DNA of 59,073 bases from Microvirga sp. (GCA_029266525.1 JAQSWQ010000049.1:1-59073), one strand, 5' to 3'; shown: positions 44,955 to 56,692, counted from the first letter of the stretch. Made by a program: numbers and translations. Notes: generated from the letters alone by a model not told the origin.

Positions 44955-45515
44955 ATGGCCAATGATTTCGACCTCGGGGATATCAAACGGCGCATGCAGG
45001 GCGCGCTCAACGCCCTCAAGCACGACCTCGGCAGCCTGCGCACCGGGCGCGCCTCGCCGAACCTGCTCGATCCGATCCAGGTCGACGCCTACGGGGCCGC
45101 GATGCCGATCAATCAGGTCGCGACCGTGAGCGTTCCGGAGCCGCGGCTCTTGAGCGTTCAGGTCTGGGACCGCGCCATGGTCCACGCCGTCGAAAAGGCG
45201 ATCCGGGATTCGGATCTCGGCCTCAATCCGATGACCGAAGGCCAGGTGATCCGGCTGCGCATCCCCGAGATGACGGAGCAGCGCCGCAAGGAGATGGCCA
45301 AGGTCGCCCACAAATACGCCGAAGAGGCCCGCATCGCGATCCGCCACGTTCGCCGCGATGGCATCGACGTCCTGAAGAAGCTCAAGAAGGACGGCACCAT
45401 GAGCGAGGACGACGAGCGCCGCAACGAGGACCAGGTGCAGAAGGCGACCGACCAGTCGATTTCCGAGGTCGACAACCTTCTCGCCACCAAGGAAAAGGAG
45501 ATCATGCACGTCTGA
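44955..45515 (+). CDS. frr: ribosome recycling factor
   Basis: A 186-residue factor that splits post-termination ribosomes with EF-G. Conserved parts are [20 protein letters not shown] (~31-50), the [21 protein letters not shown] hinge (~68-88, read in parts) and [12 protein letters not shown] followed by the long helix [15 protein letters not shown]. Full length. Confidence 0.95.
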   Translation: MANDFDLGDIKRRMQGALNALKHDLGSLRTGRASPNLLDPIQVDAYGAAMPINQVATVSVPEPRLLSVQVWDRAMVHAVEKAIRDSDLGLNPMTEGQVIRLRIPEMTEQRRKEMAKVAHKYAEEARIAIRHVRRDGIDVLKKLKKDGTMSEDDERRNEDQVQKATDQSISEVDNLLATKEKEIMHV

Positions 45516-45538
45516 CGGACGCGCGTGATTCCCGCCCC

Positions 45539-46306
45539 ATGCCCCTCAACGCCGACCTCAAGACGGCAGCCGTCGCGACGGATCTTCCCGGGGAGGGCGT
45601 CCCGTCGCATGTGGCGATCATCATGGACGGCAACGGCCGCTGGGCGGCGAGGCGCGGGCTGCCGCGCGTCGAGGGCCATCGCCGGGGCGTCGAGGCGGTC
45701 CGGCGGACCGTGCGCTCCGCGATCGAACTCGGCATCCGGTATCTGACGATCTACAGCTTCTCGTCCGAGAACTGGCGCCGTCCGGCCGAGGAGGTCTCCG
45801 ACCTCATGGGCCTCCTCAAGCGCTTCCTGCGCCACGACCTCGCCGACCTGCACGCCAATAACGTGCGCGTCCGGATCATCGGCGAGCGCAAGGGGCTCGC
45901 GCCGGATATCCGCATGCTGCTCGACGAGGCGGAGGAGCTGACGAAGCGCAACAGCGGGCTCACTCTCGTGGTCGCCTTCAACTACGGCAGCCGCCAGGAG
46001 CTCGCGAACGCGGTGCGCGCCATCGCCGAGCAGGTGCGTCGGGGCGAGCTCGCGCCGGATGCGATCGACATCGGCACGGTCGAGGCCGCCCTCGAGACGC
46101 GCGGCATCCCGGATCCCGACCTCGTCATCCGCACCTCCGGCGAGCAGCGCATCTCGAACTTCCTGCTCTGGCAATCGGCGTACGCGGAGTTCGTGTTCAT
46201 CCCGGACCTGTGGCCCGACTTTGACGATGCCCGCTTCCGGGCGGCGATCGGCGAGTACGCGCGCCGCGACCGGCGCTTCGGCGGTCACAGCCGGCGGACG
46301 GCCTGA
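45539..46306 (+). CDS. uppS: undecaprenyl pyrophosphate synthase
   Basis: A 255-residue cis-prenyltransferase making the C55 lipid carrier for peptidoglycan and O-antigen. The catalytic Asp is in [17 protein letters not shown] (~25-41); FSSENWRRP (~79-87) and [19 protein letters not shown] (~200-218) bind substrate. One-base overlap with cdsA. Confidence 0.95.
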   Translation: MPLNADLKTAAVATDLPGEGVPSHVAIIMDGNGRWAARRGLPRVEGHRRGVEAVRRTVRSAIELGIRYLTIYSFSSENWRRPAEEVSDLMGLLKRFLRHDLADLHANNVRVRIIGERKGLAPDIRMLLDEAEELTKRNSGLTLVVAFNYGSRQELANAVRAIAEQVRRGELAPDAIDIGTVEAALETRGIPDPDLVIRTSGEQRISNFLLWQSAYAEFVFIPDLWPDFDDARFRAAIGEYARRDRRFGGHSRRTA

Positions 46307-47169
46307 TGGCGGAGAGCGCTGGTCCCGGTCGCGACGGCAGGTCCGAGCTGTCGCTCCGGGTGGCTTCCTCCCTCGTGCTGGCGCTGATTGCGCTGCTCGC
46401 GACCCACTGGGGCGGGTGGGTTTTCGCGGGACTTTGGTTCCTTGCGGGGGCGGCGGTGCTCCACGAATGGCTCGCGGTGACGCAGGTCGAGCCCCGCTTC
46501 GCGCTGCAGATCGCCTTCACGATCCTTCTCGCGGGGCTCAGCGCCCTGTTCTTCGCGGCCGATGGCGGGGCTCTGGAGGGATCGGCGGCCTTGGTTCTCG
46601 CGGCGGGCGTTGCAGCCGCTTGCGCCCGCACGGCGCCGGACCGGCGGTGGGCGGCGGCAGGCTTCGCCTATGCGGCCGTCATCACGGTCGCGCCGCCGCT
46701 TGTGCGCGAGCATCCGCAACTGGGATTTGTCGCGATCCTATGGATGTTCGCGGTGGTGTGGTTCACCGACATCGCTGCCTATTTTACCGGCCGCCGCCTC
46801 GGCGGGCCGAAGCTGTGGCCGGCGGTCAGCCCGAAGAAAACCTGGTCCGGGTTCGCCGGAGGGCTTCTGGCGGCGATCGCCGGCGGTGGGGCGGTCGTCC
46901 TCGTCGCGACGCGCTTCGGCTGGACGCCGCCGGTGTCTCTCTGCGTGGTGCTCGTCGTTTCGGCCCTCGCCTCGATCCTGAGCCAGCTCGGCGATCTGGG
47001 CGAATCCGCCTTCAAGCGCCGCTTCGGCGCAAAGGATTCGGGCCGCCTCATCCCGGGCCATGGCGGCGTCATGGATCGTCTCGACGGGTTCTGGGCGGTC
47101 GCGGCGCTGATGGGCCTCGTGCTTGCCGGGGCGCAGGGCGCGCGCGGCGCCTGGAGTGCGGCGGGATGA
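46306..47169 (+). CDS. cdsA: phosphatidate cytidylyltransferase
   Basis: A 287-residue multi-helix membrane enzyme producing CDP-diacylglycerol for phospholipid synthesis. The family signature is intact at the C terminus: ESAFKRRFGAKDSGRLIPGH followed by GGVMDRLDG (~231-259). VSPKKTWSGFAGG is also conserved. Overlaps dxr by four bases. Confidence 0.94.
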   Translation: MAESAGPGRDGRSELSLRVASSLVLALIALLATHWGGWVFAGLWFLAGAAVLHEWLAVTQVEPRFALQIAFTILLAGLSALFFAADGGALEGSAALVLAAGVAAACARTAPDRRWAAAGFAYAAVITVAPPLVREHPQLGFVAILWMFAVVWFTDIAAYFTGRRLGGPKLWPAVSPKKTWSGFAGGLLAAIAGGGAVVLVATRFGWTPPVSLCVVLVVSALASILSQLGDLGESAFKRRFGAKDSGRLIPGHGGVMDRLDGFWAVAALMGLVLAGAQGARGAWSAAG

Positions 47170-48362
47170 CCACCGTCACCGTCCTCGGGGCCACCGGCTC
47201 GGTCGGCGCCTCGACCGCCGACGTGCTGTCGCGCCACCGCGACCGCTTCCGGGTCGCGGCGGTGGTCGGCGGACGCGACGCCAGCGCGCTCGCCCGCACC
47301 GCGCGGGCGGTCAGGGCCGAGTTCGCGGCGCTTGCCGACGAGCGGCAGGCGGGAGCACTCAAGGACGCGCTCGCCGGAACCGGCATCCCTTCGGGCGGAG
47401 GGGAGGGCGCCGTACTCGAGGCCGTCAACCGGCCGGCCGAGGTCGTGGTCGCGGCGATCGGCGGCGTCGCGGGCCTCGTGCCGACCCATGCCGCGCTGAA
47501 GGCCGGCCGCTCGATCGCGCTTGCCAACAAGGAGAGCCTCGTCTGCGCGGGCGAGGCCTTCATGACCGAGGCGAAGCGCCTCGGTGCCCGCATCCTGCCG
47601 CTCGATTCCGAGCACAACGCGCTGCAACAGGCCTTGGGGGCGGGGAAGACCGAGGATGTGGTCGCAATGACGATCACCGCCTCAGGCGGGCCGTTCCGCA
47701 CCGCAACCCGCGAGAAGATGGCTTCGGCGACGCCGGCCGAGGCCTGCGCCCACCCGACCTGGTCGATGGGCGCGAAGATCAACGTCGACTCCGCGACCTT
47801 AATGAACAAAGGTCTTGAACTTGTTGAAGCCCATCATCTTTTCGGCCTTGCCCCCAACCAGCTCGACGTGCTTGTCCACCCTCAGTCGATCGTCCATGGC
47901 CTCGTCCATTGGCGCGACGGCGGGGTGACCGCCGGCCTCGCGGTTCCGGACATGCGCATCCCGATCGCGCAGTGCCTCGGGCTCGGCGCACGCTTGCCCG
48001 CGGGAGGCGGGCGCCTCGATCTCGCCGCCATCGGGCAGCTCACCTTTGAGCGCGCTGACGAAGAGCGCTTCCCGTGCCTTGCCCTCGCCCGCGCCGCGCT
48101 GCGCGACGGAGGGGCCATGCCCACGATCCTGAACGCGGCGAACGAGGTCGCGGTGGCGGCATTTCTCGCCGGCCGGATCGGTTTCCTCGAAATCGCCGGA
48201 GTTGTGGAGAATGCCTGCCGCTGGGGCGCGGCGAGGAATTGGAAAGCACCTTCCTCTATTGAGGAGGCGCTGGCGATCGATCGCGAAGTGCGGCACAGAT
48301 GCTCGGATGAGCTCGCCCGACGGTCCTTTGCGGGGCCGGAGCCGGGCAGGAGGACGGCCTGA
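47166..48362 (+). CDS. dxr: 1-deoxy-D-xylulose 5-phosphate reductoisomerase
   Basis: A 398-residue MEP-pathway enzyme converting DXP to MEP with NADPH. NADPH-binding TVLGATGSVGAST at the N terminus; metal and substrate residues in LPLDSEHNALQQAL (~141-154), ASGGPFR (~177-183) and KINVDSATLMNKGLELVEA (~202-220). ATG 47166 overlaps the cdsA stop. MEP products feed the uppS step upstream. Confidence 0.95.
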   Translation: MTTVTVLGATGSVGASTADVLSRHRDRFRVAAVVGGRDASALARTARAVRAEFAALADERQAGALKDALAGTGIPSGGGEGAVLEAVNRPAEVVVAAIGGVAGLVPTHAALKAGRSIALANKESLVCAGEAFMTEAKRLGARILPLDSEHNALQQALGAGKTEDVVAMTITASGGPFRTATREKMASATPAEACAHPTWSMGAKINVDSATLMNKGLELVEAHHLFGLAPNQLDVLVHPQSIVHGLVHWRDGGVTAGLAVPDMRIPIAQCLGLGARLPAGGGRLDLAAIGQLTFERADEERFPCLALARAALRDGGAMPTILNAANEVAVAAFLAGRIGFLEIAGVVENACRWGAARNWKAPSSIEEALAIDREVRHRCSDELARRSFAGPEPGRRTA

Positions 48363-49525
48363 TGGAGTTTTTCGGCTTGATGGGCGGGGCGGCGGGTTCG
48401 CTCCTCGGCTACCTCATCCCGTTCCTGATAGTCCTGACCGTCGTGGTCTTCATCCATGAATTAGGGCATTTCCTGGTCGGACGCTGGTGCGGCGTCGGCG
48501 TCAACGCCTTCTCGATCGGCTTCGGGCCGGAGATTGTCGGCTTCACCGATAAGCATGGGACGCGCTGGAAGCTCTCGGCCATTCCCCTCGGCGGCTACGT
48601 GAAATTCGCCGGCGACAGCAACGGCGCGAGCGTTCCCGATCCCGAGACGCTGTCGCAGATGTCGGCCGCTGAGCGCGCCGTCAGCTTCCATCACAAGAGC
48701 GTCTGGCGCCGCGCCGCGATCGTCGCCGCCGGGCCGATCGCCAATTTCCTCCTTGCGATCGCGATCTTCGCCGGGATCGTCTACGTGAGCGGCCGCCACA
48801 TCCTCGCGCCCCGGGTGGAGGCCATCCAGGCCGGGAGCGCGGCCGAGCGCGCCGGCTTCCAGCCGGGCGACCTCGTCGTCTCGATCAACGGCCGCACCAT
48901 CTCGAGCTTCACCGAGATGCAGCGCATCGTCAGCGCCAGCGCCGACGACACGCTGTCGGTGGTCATCGACCGCAACGGCCGCCAGGTGACGCTGACCGCG
49001 GTGCCGGATCTGAAGGAGCAGGAGACCCCCTTCGGCAAGCAGCGGATCGGGCTCCTCGGCCTGCAGGCCTCCAGAGCGCCCGAGGACCTTGCGCATGTTC
49101 GATACGGGATCCTCGAATCGGTGAAGCTCGGAGCGGTCGAGACCTGGTACGTGATCGACCGGACCTTCACCTATATCGGCCGCCTGGTCATGGGCCGCGA
49201 ATCGGCCGACCAGCTCTCCGGGCCGATCCGTATCGCCCAGGTCTCCGGGCAGGTGGCGAATCTCGGCGGCACCTCGGGGCTCGTCAGCCTCGTCGCCGTG
49301 CTCTCGGTCTCGATCGGGCTCATCAATCTGTTCCCGATCCCCCTCCTCGACGGCGGGCATCTGCTCTTCTACGCCATCGAGGCGCTGCGCGGCCGGCCGT
49401 TGAGCGACCGCGCTCAGGAGATCGGGTTCAGGATCGGCCTGGCCATCGTGGTGATGCTGATGCTCTTCGCCACCTGGAATGATCTCGTTCACCTCGGCGC
49501 TTCCTTCGCCGCGCGGGGAACGTGA
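48362..49525 (+). CDS. rseP: RseP/MmpA-type site-2 intramembrane metalloprotease
   Basis: A 387-residue inner-membrane zinc protease. HELGH is at ~31-35 in helix 1, and NLFPIPLLDGGHL (~322-334) supplies the third zinc ligand. One PDZ domain lies at ~135-215 (GSAAERAGFQPGDLVVSINGR). In alphaproteobacteria this protein (MmpA in Caulobacter) cleaves membrane-bound regulators. Its position between dxr and bamA is standard. Confidence 0.93.
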   Translation: MEFFGLMGGAAGSLLGYLIPFLIVLTVVVFIHELGHFLVGRWCGVGVNAFSIGFGPEIVGFTDKHGTRWKLSAIPLGGYVKFAGDSNGASVPDPETLSQMSAAERAVSFHHKSVWRRAAIVAAGPIANFLLAIAIFAGIVYVSGRHILAPRVEAIQAGSAAERAGFQPGDLVVSINGRTISSFTEMQRIVSASADDTLSVVIDRNGRQVTLTAVPDLKEQETPFGKQRIGLLGLQASRAPEDLAHVRYGILESVKLGAVETWYVIDRTFTYIGRLVMGRESADQLSGPIRIAQVSGQVANLGGTSGLVSLVAVLSVSIGLINLFPIPLLDGGHLLFYAIEALRGRPLSDRAQEIGFRIGLAIVVMLMLFATWNDLVHLGASFAARGT

Positions 49526-49682
49526 CACGAAGGACACGCCCGGCGAAAATGCCAAGGCGACGGGGACGGGCGGCGTTTGCACGGACGCCGATCTTGTTTA
49601 GAAGCGGGTCGGACCAGAGGGTTGGGGTTCTTTGCCCATGACCCGCGGTGAACTCGCGGCACATAAGAACGAGACGGGGTTG

Positions 49683-52190
49683 ATGAAATTGACGATGATG
49701 GGCCGGCGGAGCTCGGCGTGGATCGCCACCGTCGCGGCGGCTTTCGTGGCCGCCGTCACGCTGGTGCAGCCGGCTTTCGCGCAGCAGATTGTCGTTCGGG
49801 GCAACCAGCGCGTCGACGCCGAGACAATCCGCTCCTATGTCACCGGCACCGGGGCGGGCTCGCTCGAGGAGGCTCGCCGGGGTCTCCTGCAGACCGGCAT
49901 GTTCTCCGACGTGCGCATCGCGCGCAGCGGCTCCCAGGTGGTCGTGAGCGTCAGCGAGAACCGGATCATCAACCGGGTCTTCTTCGAGGGGAACCGCAAG
50001 GTCGAGCGCGCGACGCTCGAGCCCGAGATGCAGTCGAAGGCACGCGGCGCCTATAACCCGGCGGCCGTCGAGGCGGATGTCGAGCGCATCCGGCAGATCT
50101 ATCAGCGTACCGGGCGCGGGCTTGCGACGGTGACGCCGCGCATCGTCGACCTGCCGAATGGGCGCGTCGACGTGGTCTTCACGATCAACGAAGGCTCGAA
50201 GACCGGCATCCTCTCGATCAACTTCGTCGGGAACCGCCACTATTCGGGCTACCGCCTCCGCGACCTCATGAACTCGTCGGAGATGAACTTCCTGAGCTTC
50301 CTGAAGACGAGCGACGTCTACGATCCGGATCGTCTCTCCGCCGACCAGGAGCTCATCCGGCGCTTCTACCTCAAGAACGGCTTCGCCGATTTCCGCTTCG
50401 TCTCGACCGACGCGCAGTTCGACGCCGCGCGCGGCGGCTGGATCATCACCATGACGGTGGAGGAGGGCGAGCAATACCGCGTCGGCGCGGTGCAGCTCGA
50501 TTCGCGCCTCGGCGACGTCGATCCCGAGGTGCTGCGCCGCCGCATCCGCACCGTCGCCGGCCAAGTCTACAACGCCGAAGCCGTCGAGCGCTCTCTCACC
50601 GACGTGACCACGGAGGTGGCGCGCCGCGGCTACGCCTTCGCGCAGGTCCGCCCGACCGGCATGCGCGACCCGGCGACGCGCACGATCAACATCGGCTACG
50701 TCGTCGAGGAAGGGCCGCGCGTCTACATCGAGCGCATCAACGTCCGCGGCAACACCCGCACCCGCGACCACGTCATCCGCCGCGAGATCGATCTCGGCGA
50801 GGGCGACGCCTATAACAAGGTGCTGCTCGATCGCGCCGAGCGCCGGCTCAACAGCCTCGGCTACTTCAAGCGCGTCCGCATCACCAACGAGCCCGGCACG
50901 GCGCCCGACCGCGTCGTGGTCAACATCGACGTCGAGGATCAGCCGACCGGCTCGTTCTCGATCGCCGGCGGCTACTCCACGGCGGACGGCGTCATCGGCG
51001 AGGTTTCGGTCAGCGAATCGAACTTCCTCGGCCGCGGCCAGTTCGTCCGGCTGGCCGGCACTTGGGGCCAGCGCTCCCAGGGCGTCGATTTCTCCTTCAC
51101 CGAGCCGTACTTCCTCGGCTACCGCATGGCGGCCGGCTTCGACCTTTTCTCGAAGTACACGGACAATACGCGCTACGCGCGCTACGAGAGCCGCGTCACC
51201 GGGGGCCAGCTGCGTCTCGGACTGCCGGTGACCGAGGAGTTCGGCTTTACGCTGCGCTATTCGCTCTACCAGACCGAACTCAAGATCCCGAACACGATCA
51301 AGCAGCCATACAACGACTGCGCGATCCCGATCCCGGGATACACCGCCCTCAATCCGAACGGCACCGCCACCTATCCGACTTGCGCCATCGACGGCGAGAC
51401 CTCGGTCGCGCTGAAGGAGGCCGCGGGCAAGACCCTGACCTCGCTCGCCGGCGTGACCTTCGCCTACAGCACGCTCGACAACGGCAAGAACCCGAAGAAC
51501 GGCATCTACGCCGAGCTCAAGCCCGACATTGCGGGCCTCGGCGGCGACTCGAAGTTCTTCCGCGTGGCCGGCGACGCCCGCTACTATCACGAGCTCTTCG
51601 ACGACGTGGTCGGGGTGGCGCGAATCCAGGGTGGTCATATCGCCGGGTTCGGCGACAACGGCCTTCGGGTGATGGACCACTTCTTCCTCGGTCCGACCTT
51701 GGTCCGCGGCTTCGAATCGGCCGGCATCGGTCCGCGCGACATCTCGACCGGCGATGCCCGCGGCAACGCCATCGGCGGCTCGACCTATGCCGGCGCCTCG
51801 GTCGAGGTCCAGTTCCCGATCTGGGGCCTGCCGCGCGACCTCGGCCTAAAGGGCGCGTTGTTCGCCGACGCCGGCACGCTGTTCGGCTACAAGGGCAAGC
51901 GGTTCTTCGACGTGAACCAGGACGCCATCATTTCCGGCTTCGCCCCCGCGACCGGTTGCTCGACCGTGGGCGTCTCCGTGATCCCCGAATGCGTGAACGT
52001 CTTCGACAGCAAGATGATCCGCTCGTCGGTGGGCGCGAGCATCCTGTGGAACTCGCCGCTCGGGCCGATCCGGTTCGACTACGCCTTCGCGCTGACCAAG
52101 GAGGACGGCGTCATCGACCCGAACTCCGGCGTGAAGATCGGCGGCGACCGCACGCAGGCCTTCCGCTTCTCGGGCGGCAGCCGCTTCTGA
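49683..52190 (+). CDS. bamA: outer membrane protein assembly factor BamA
   Basis: An 835-residue Omp85 protein that inserts beta-barrel proteins. A signal peptide ends about AFAQ (~34); five POTRA repeats run to ~430 (for example [18 protein letters not shown]); a 16-strand barrel follows. The barrel-lock motif LVRGFESAG and the terminal aromatic GGSRF are intact. ATG 49683 is preferred because the signal peptide begins there; ATG 49638 would add 15 residues. Confidence 0.94.
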   Translation: MKLTMMGRRSSAWIATVAAAFVAAVTLVQPAFAQQIVVRGNQRVDAETIRSYVTGTGAGSLEEARRGLLQTGMFSDVRIARSGSQVVVSVSENRIINRVFFEGNRKVERATLEPEMQSKARGAYNPAAVEADVERIRQIYQRTGRGLATVTPRIVDLPNGRVDVVFTINEGSKTGILSINFVGNRHYSGYRLRDLMNSSEMNFLSFLKTSDVYDPDRLSADQELIRRFYLKNGFADFRFVSTDAQFDAARGGWIITMTVEEGEQYRVGAVQLDSRLGDVDPEVLRRRIRTVAGQVYNAEAVERSLTDVTTEVARRGYAFAQVRPTGMRDPATRTINIGYVVEEGPRVYIERINVRGNTRTRDHVIRREIDLGEGDAYNKVLLDRAERRLNSLGYFKRVRITNEPGTAPDRVVVNIDVEDQPTGSFSIAGGYSTADGVIGEVSVSESNFLGRGQFVRLAGTWGQRSQGVDFSFTEPYFLGYRMAAGFDLFSKYTDNTRYARYESRVTGGQLRLGLPVTEEFGFTLRYSLYQTELKIPNTIKQPYNDCAIPIPGYTALNPNGTATYPTCAIDGETSVALKEAAGKTLTSLAGVTFAYSTLDNGKNPKNGIYAELKPDIAGLGGDSKFFRVAGDARYYHELFDDVVGVARIQGGHIAGFGDNGLRVMDHFFLGPTLVRGFESAGIGPRDISTGDARGNAIGGSTYAGASVEVQFPIWGLPRDLGLKGALFADAGTLFGYKGKRFFDVNQDAIISGFAPATGCSTVGVSVIPECVNVFDSKMIRSSVGASILWNSPLGPIRFDYAFALTKEDGVIDPNSGVKIGGDRTQAFRFSGGSRF

Positions 52191-52237
52191 GCCCGGAGCC
52201 CCGTCTGACCGGCGGGGACCGGCATTCGGCAGCCGCC

Positions 52238-53308
52238 ATGGCCGAGCCGCTCTTCTTTCCGCGCGCCGCCCCGCTCTCGCTTGCCGAGCTTGCGGATTTC
52301 GCAGGTGCGGCGCTTCCCCGAGGCGCCGACGGCGCGGCGCTGATCGCTGACGCCGCCCCACTCGAGACGGCCGGCCCCGGCGACCTCGTCTATATGGACA
52401 ACGCGAGATATGTCGACGCGCTCTCGCGCACCCGCGCCGGCGTGTGCCTCGTATCCAAGCGCTTCGCGGCGCGGGTGCCGCCGGCCGCGATCGCCCTCGT
52501 CACTCCGCATCCCTACGATGCCTTCGCTAGAGCGCTGGCGCGGCTCTATCCGGGCGCGATGCGGCCCGGCTCGAGCTTCGGCGCGACGGGCGTGTCGCCC
52601 GGCTCCTCGGTCCATCCGGCGGCGCGCCTCGAGCACAACGTCACGGTCGATCCGGGCGCGGTCGTCGGCCCGCAAGCCGAGATCGGGTCGGGGACGGTCA
52701 TCGGAGCGCAGGCGGTGATCGGCCCGAACGTCAGGATCGGCCGCGACTGCTCGATCGGGCCGGGGGTCAGCCTTCTCAACTCCTTCCTCGGCAATCGCGT
52801 CATCCTGCATGCAGGCGTGACGATCGGGCAGGACGGCTTCGGCTTCGCCATGGGCCCGCGCGGACACCGGAAGGTGCCGCAGGTCGGGCGCGTCATCATC
52901 CAGGACGATGTCGAGATCGGCGCCAACACCACGGTCGACCGCGGCGCGAACCGCGACACCATCATCGGCGAGGGCACCAAGATCGACAACCTCGTCCAGA
53001 TCGCCCACAACGTGGTGATCGGGCGCCATTGCGTGATCGTCGCCCAGGTCGGCATCGCCGGGTCGACCATGCTCGAGGACTTCGTGGCGATCGGCGGCCA
53101 GGTTGCGGTCAATGGGCATCTGAGACTCGGCAAGGGCTGTCAGATCGCCGCCTCGAGCGCGGTCAATGACGATGTCCCGTCCGGCGCACGCTGGGGCGGC
53201 ATCCCGGCGCGGCCGGTCCGCGAATGGTTCCGCGAGATGCACACCCTGAAAAACCTTGCATCGCGGAGCGTTCTCGCCAAAGACGACGAGACGCCTGCGC
53301 CGCGGTAG
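52238..53308 (+). CDS. lpxD: UDP-3-O-(3-hydroxyacyl)glucosamine N-acyltransferase, first copy
   Basis: A 356-residue LpxD, third acyltransfer step of lipid A synthesis, adding the N-linked hydroxy-fatty acid from acyl-ACP. The N-terminal uridine-binding domain is ~1-110; a left-handed parallel beta-helix of hexapeptide repeats ~110-310; the catalytic His lies in [15 protein letters not shown] (~249-263). The C-terminal helices start [11 protein letters not shown]. The position bamA-lpxD-fabZ is the ancestral one. Confidence 0.94.
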   Translation: MAEPLFFPRAAPLSLAELADFAGAALPRGADGAALIADAAPLETAGPGDLVYMDNARYVDALSRTRAGVCLVSKRFAARVPPAAIALVTPHPYDAFARALARLYPGAMRPGSSFGATGVSPGSSVHPAARLEHNVTVDPGAVVGPQAEIGSGTVIGAQAVIGPNVRIGRDCSIGPGVSLLNSFLGNRVILHAGVTIGQDGFGFAMGPRGHRKVPQVGRVIIQDDVEIGANTTVDRGANRDTIIGEGTKIDNLVQIAHNVVIGRHCVIVAQVGIAGSTMLEDFVAIGGQVAVNGHLRLGKGCQIAASSAVNDDVPSGARWGGIPARPVREWFREMHTLKNLASRSVLAKDDETPAPR

Positions 53309-53344
53309 CTGATCGCTGCGGCGCTCGCGATCGGGTTTGCGCTC

Positions 53345-53809
53345 ATGGCCGAGATGCCGACGAAGCTGGAGGCGGTGGACATCGTGCAGATCCTCGATCT
53401 GCTGCCGCACCGCTATCCCTTCCTGTTGATCGACAGGATCATTGACATCGACGGCGACAACAGCGGCATCGGAATCAAGAACGTCACGATGAACGAGCCG
53501 CAATTCACCGGCCATTTCCCGACCCGGCCGCTGTTTCCGGGCGTGCTCCTGATCGAGGGCATGGCCCAGACCGCCGGCGCGATCTGCGTCCATTCGAAGC
53601 TCAGCCAGTTCGCGCGGCCGAAGCAGGTGTTCTTCACGACGATCGACAAGGCGAAATTCCGCAAGCCGGTCGTGCCGGGCGACGTCATCGAGTACCACAT
53701 GAGGAAGATCAACAACCGCCGGCACATGTGGTGGTTCAGGGGCGAGGCGAAGGTCGCGGGCATGCTCGTCGCCGAGGCCGAGGTCGGCGCTATGCTGGTG
53801 ATCGAATGA
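53345..53809 (+). CDS. fabZ: 3-hydroxyacyl-[ACP] dehydratase FabZ
   Basis: A 154-residue hot-dog fold dehydratase of fatty-acid elongation, competing with LpxA/LpxD for hydroxyacyl-ACP. It has [13 protein letters not shown] (~21-33), the catalytic His in [20 protein letters not shown] (~55-74) and the catalytic Glu in LLIEGMAQ. Its stop overlaps the lpxA start (ATGA). Confidence 0.95.
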   Translation: MAEMPTKLEAVDIVQILDLLPHRYPFLLIDRIIDIDGDNSGIGIKNVTMNEPQFTGHFPTRPLFPGVLLIEGMAQTAGAICVHSKLSQFARPKQVFFTTIDKAKFRKPVVPGDVIEYHMRKINNRRHMWWFRGEAKVAGMLVAEAEVGAMLVIE

Positions 53810-54633
53810 GCGACGCAACGCCCGCCGCCGAGCCGGCGATCCACCCGACCGCGATCGTCGAGCCGGGCGCGAAGATCGGGGAAGGTGTTCAGATCGGGCC
53901 CTTCTGCCATGTCGGGCCTCACGTCGAGCTCGGCGCCGGCTGTCAGCTCATCAGCCACGCCGTCGTCGCCGGCCGCACCAGGATCGGCCCGAGGACAAAG
54001 GTCTTCCCCTTCGCCTCGGTCGGCCATCCGCCGCAGGACCTCAAATACGCCGGCGAGCCGACCGAGCTGTTCGTCGGCGCGGACTGCACCATCCGCGAGG
54101 GGGTGACGCTCAATCCCGGAACCGCCCACGGCACCTCGCGCACGATCGTTGGCGACGGCTGCGTCTTTCTGGCGAATTCGCACGTCGCGCATGACTGCGT
54201 GCTCGGCGACAACGTGATCATGTCGAACAACGTCATGCTCGGCGGCCACTGCAAGATCGGGGATTACGTGATCCTCGGTGGTGGCGTCGGCGTGCATCAA
54301 TTCGTGCGCATCGGCGCGCACGCCTTCATCGGCGGCATGTCGGGGATCGGGAACGATGTGATCCCCTACGGCATGGCTTTGGGCAACCGGGCCCATCTCG
54401 CCGGCCTCAACATCGTCGGCCTGCGCCGTCGCGGCTTTGCACGCGACGCCATCCACGATCTTCGCCGCGCCTACCGCCTTCTCTTCGCCGACGAGGGCAC
54501 GCTCAAGGAGCGCGTTGAGGACGTCGCCGAGGAGTTCGCGAACCATCCCATCGTGCATGAGATTCTCGACTTCATCCGCGATGGGGGGGACCGGGCGATT
54601 TGCACGCCGCGCGACCTGCCGGAGGGCGGATGA
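53806..54633 (+). CDS. lpxA: UDP-N-acetylglucosamine O-acyltransferase
   Basis: A 275-residue enzyme catalysing the first step of lipid A synthesis. The beta-helix runs from [20 protein letters not shown]. The catalytic His fits [13 protein letters not shown] (~125-137). [12 protein letters not shown] (~205-216) and the helical C terminus are typical. ATGA overlap with fabZ; its own stop overlaps lpxI. Confidence 0.95.
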   Translation: MSDATPAAEPAIHPTAIVEPGAKIGEGVQIGPFCHVGPHVELGAGCQLISHAVVAGRTRIGPRTKVFPFASVGHPPQDLKYAGEPTELFVGADCTIREGVTLNPGTAHGTSRTIVGDGCVFLANSHVAHDCVLGDNVIMSNNVMLGGHCKIGDYVILGGGVGVHQFVRIGAHAFIGGMSGIGNDVIPYGMALGNRAHLAGLNIVGLRRRGFARDAIHDLRRAYRLLFADEGTLKERVEDVAEEFANHPIVHEILDFIRDGGDRAICTPRDLPEGG

Positions 54634-55502
54634 TGGCGGCCGAGCCCGGCCCGATCGCCATCCTGGCGGGGTCGGATCAGCTGCCGGTGCTGCTCTCGGA
54701 CTGCCTGCGCCGCCAGGGTCGCGACCACCGCATCCTCGCGTTCCGCGGTTTCGCGGCTCCCGAGACGCGCGACCGCGCCGATGCCGTCGTGGACCTTGTG
54801 GACGTCCAGAGCACCAAGCGCCTGCTCGAGGCTTGGCGGCCGAGCGTGGTCACGCTCGCAGGTGCGGTGCGCCGGCCCAAGGCGGCGGCCTACCTCAGCA
54901 CCTACTCAGCCTTCCGTAATCGGCGCGAGCTCGCGGAACTCTACGCGCGCGGCGACGACCGCCTCCTGCGGAGCGCGATCGAGCTTCTCGAGGAGCACGG
55001 ATATCCAGTTGCCGGGATCCATGATCTCGCACCCGAGCTCCTCGCACAGCCGGGTCTTTTCACGCGCGTATCGCCGAGGCCTGAGGGAAGCCGAGCGATT
55101 GCGCTCGGATTCTCGGTGCTCGCCGATCTCGCTCCTCACGACGTTGGCCAAGCCTGCGTTGTCTCCGGGGCGCGAATCCTCGCCATCGAAGGCGCGGAAG
55201 GCACGGACAGCATGCTGGCCCGCGTGCGCCGGTTTCGCCGACCATGGAGCCGCATCCGGGTCGAGCCGGGGGGCGTGCTGGTGAAGACGGCGAAGCAAGG
55301 CCAGGATCTCCGCGTCGACCTGCCCGCAATCGGCCCGCGCACCATGACGAACGTCCACAGGGCGGGTCTCAAGGGAGTGGCCATCGGCTCGCACGCGACG
55401 CTCATCCTCGAGCAGGAGCGGACAATCGCCGAGGCCGACCGGCTCGGTCTCTTCCTGGTCGCAATCGATCCCGAGAATCCGGCTCGGGAGGAGCCTTCGT
55501 GA
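54630..55502 (+). CDS. lpxI: UDP-2,3-diacylglucosamine diphosphatase LpxI
   Basis: A 290-residue LpxI (DUF1009) that hydrolyses UDP-2,3-diacylglucosamine to lipid X, replacing the unrelated LpxH of gammaproteobacteria. N-terminal IAILAGSDQLPVLLSDCLRR; C-terminal catalytic domain with GARILAIEGAEGTDSMLAR (~184-202) and TLILEQERTIAEADRLGLF. The position between lpxA and lpxB is diagnostic. Confidence 0.93.
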   Translation: MMAAEPGPIAILAGSDQLPVLLSDCLRRQGRDHRILAFRGFAAPETRDRADAVVDLVDVQSTKRLLEAWRPSVVTLAGAVRRPKAAAYLSTYSAFRNRRELAELYARGDDRLLRSAIELLEEHGYPVAGIHDLAPELLAQPGLFTRVSPRPEGSRAIALGFSVLADLAPHDVGQACVVSGARILAIEGAEGTDSMLARVRRFRRPWSRIRVEPGGVLVKTAKQGQDLRVDLPAIGPRTMTNVHRAGLKGVAIGSHATLILEQERTIAEADRLGLFLVAIDPENPAREEPS

Positions 55503-56692
55503 CGACCGCGCAGCCACGCAAGATCTGGCTCGTGGCCGGCGAGGAATCCGGCGATCAGCTCGGGGCGAAGCTCATCCGGGCCTTGCGGGCGCGGCTCGGC
55601 GGCGACGTTTCCTTCCACGGCGTCGGCGGGCACGCGATGGAGCGGGAGGGGCTCAGGAGCCTCTTCCCCCTGTCCGATATTGCCGTGATGGGTCTCGTGC
55701 CGGTACTGAAGCGCCTGCCTTCGATCATCCGGCGTGGCTTCCAGGCCGTGAACGCGGCGGTCGCCGACCGGCCGGACGCGCTCATCATCATCGATGCTCC
55801 CGATTTCACGCACACAGTCGCCAGGCGGATACGCCGCCGGCGCCCCGAGGTGCCGATCATCAACTACGTCAGCCCGACGGTTTGGGCCTGGCGTCCGTGG
55901 CGCGCGCGCAAGATGCGCGCCTATGTCGATCATGTGCTCGCGATCAAACCCTTTGAGCCCGACGCCCATCAGCGCCTCGGAGGGCCTGCCTGCTCCTATG
56001 TCGGGCATCCGGTGATCGAGCGCCTGTCCGAGCTCCGGCCGGCGCCCGGCGAACGGCGGCCGCTCGGCGAAGGCCCGATCGAGCTGCTCGTCCTGCCCGG
56101 CAGCCGGCGCTCCGAGATCGTGCGCCTGCTGGAGCCCTTCGGCGCGGCGCTCGGGCGCGTGATCCCGGACGCCGGAGCGCCTGTCGCGCTGACGCTGCCG
56201 GCCGTGCCGGACCTGGCCGGCGAGATCGAGGAACGGAGCCGCGCTTGGCCGGTTCGTCCGCGCATCGTTGTCGGAGAGGCCGAGAAATTCGCGGCCTTCC
56301 GCCGGGCCCATGCCGCGCTCGCGGCCTCCGGAACGGTGACCCTGGAACTCGCGCTTTCCGGGGTCCCCATGGTCATGGCCTACCAGGTCTCGAAGCTCGA
56401 GGAGCAGCTCGGGCGCTTCATCTCCGTGCCGTCCTTCGTGCTCGCGAACCTTGTCTTGCGCGAGAACGTCATACCCGAGTTCATCCAGTCCGACTGTACG
56501 GGCGACAAGCTTGCGGCGGCGCTCGCGCCGCTCTTGCGCGACACGCCGGAACGGCGCCGGCAGATCCAAGCCTTCACGCGCATGGACGCGCTCATGGAGA
56601 CCGGTGAGGCGCAGACCCCGAGCGAGCGCGCGGCCGAGATCGTCTGCCAAGTCATGAACGGCCGCCGCGAAGCGCCGGCGCGGAGCGCGTGA
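55499..56692 (+). CDS. lpxB: lipid-A-disaccharide synthase
   Basis: A 397-residue GT-B glycosyltransferase condensing lipid X with UDP-2,3-diacylglucosamine. Motifs are [17 protein letters not shown] (~10-26), [28 protein letters not shown] (~120-136), LPGSRRSEI (~199-207) and the [19 protein letters not shown] donor site (~278-296). The start is GTG 55499, overlapping the lpxI stop. Confidence 0.94.
   Translation: MTTAQPRKIWLVAGEESGDQLGAKLIRALRARLGGDVSFHGVGGHAMEREGLRSLFPLSDIAVMGLVPVLKRLPSIIRRGFQAVNAAVADRPDALIIIDAPDFTHTVARRIRRRRPEVPIINYVSPTVWAWRPWRARKMRAYVDHVLAIKPFEPDAHQRLGGPACSYVGHPVIERLSELRPAPGERRPLGEGPIELLVLPGSRRSEIVRLLEPFGAALGRVIPDAGAPVALTLPAVPDLAGEIEERSRAWPVRPRIVVGEAEKFAAFRRAHAALAASGTVTLELALSGVPMVMAYQVSKLEEQLGRFISVPSFVLANLVLRENVIPEFIQSDCTGDKLAAALAPLLRDTPERRRQIQAFTRMDALMETGEAQTPSERAAEIVCQVMNGRREAPARSA

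Noticed and set aside
49428-51680. 750-codon minus-strand frame over bamA
   Set aside because: Antisense of bamA, no domain, no ribosome site.
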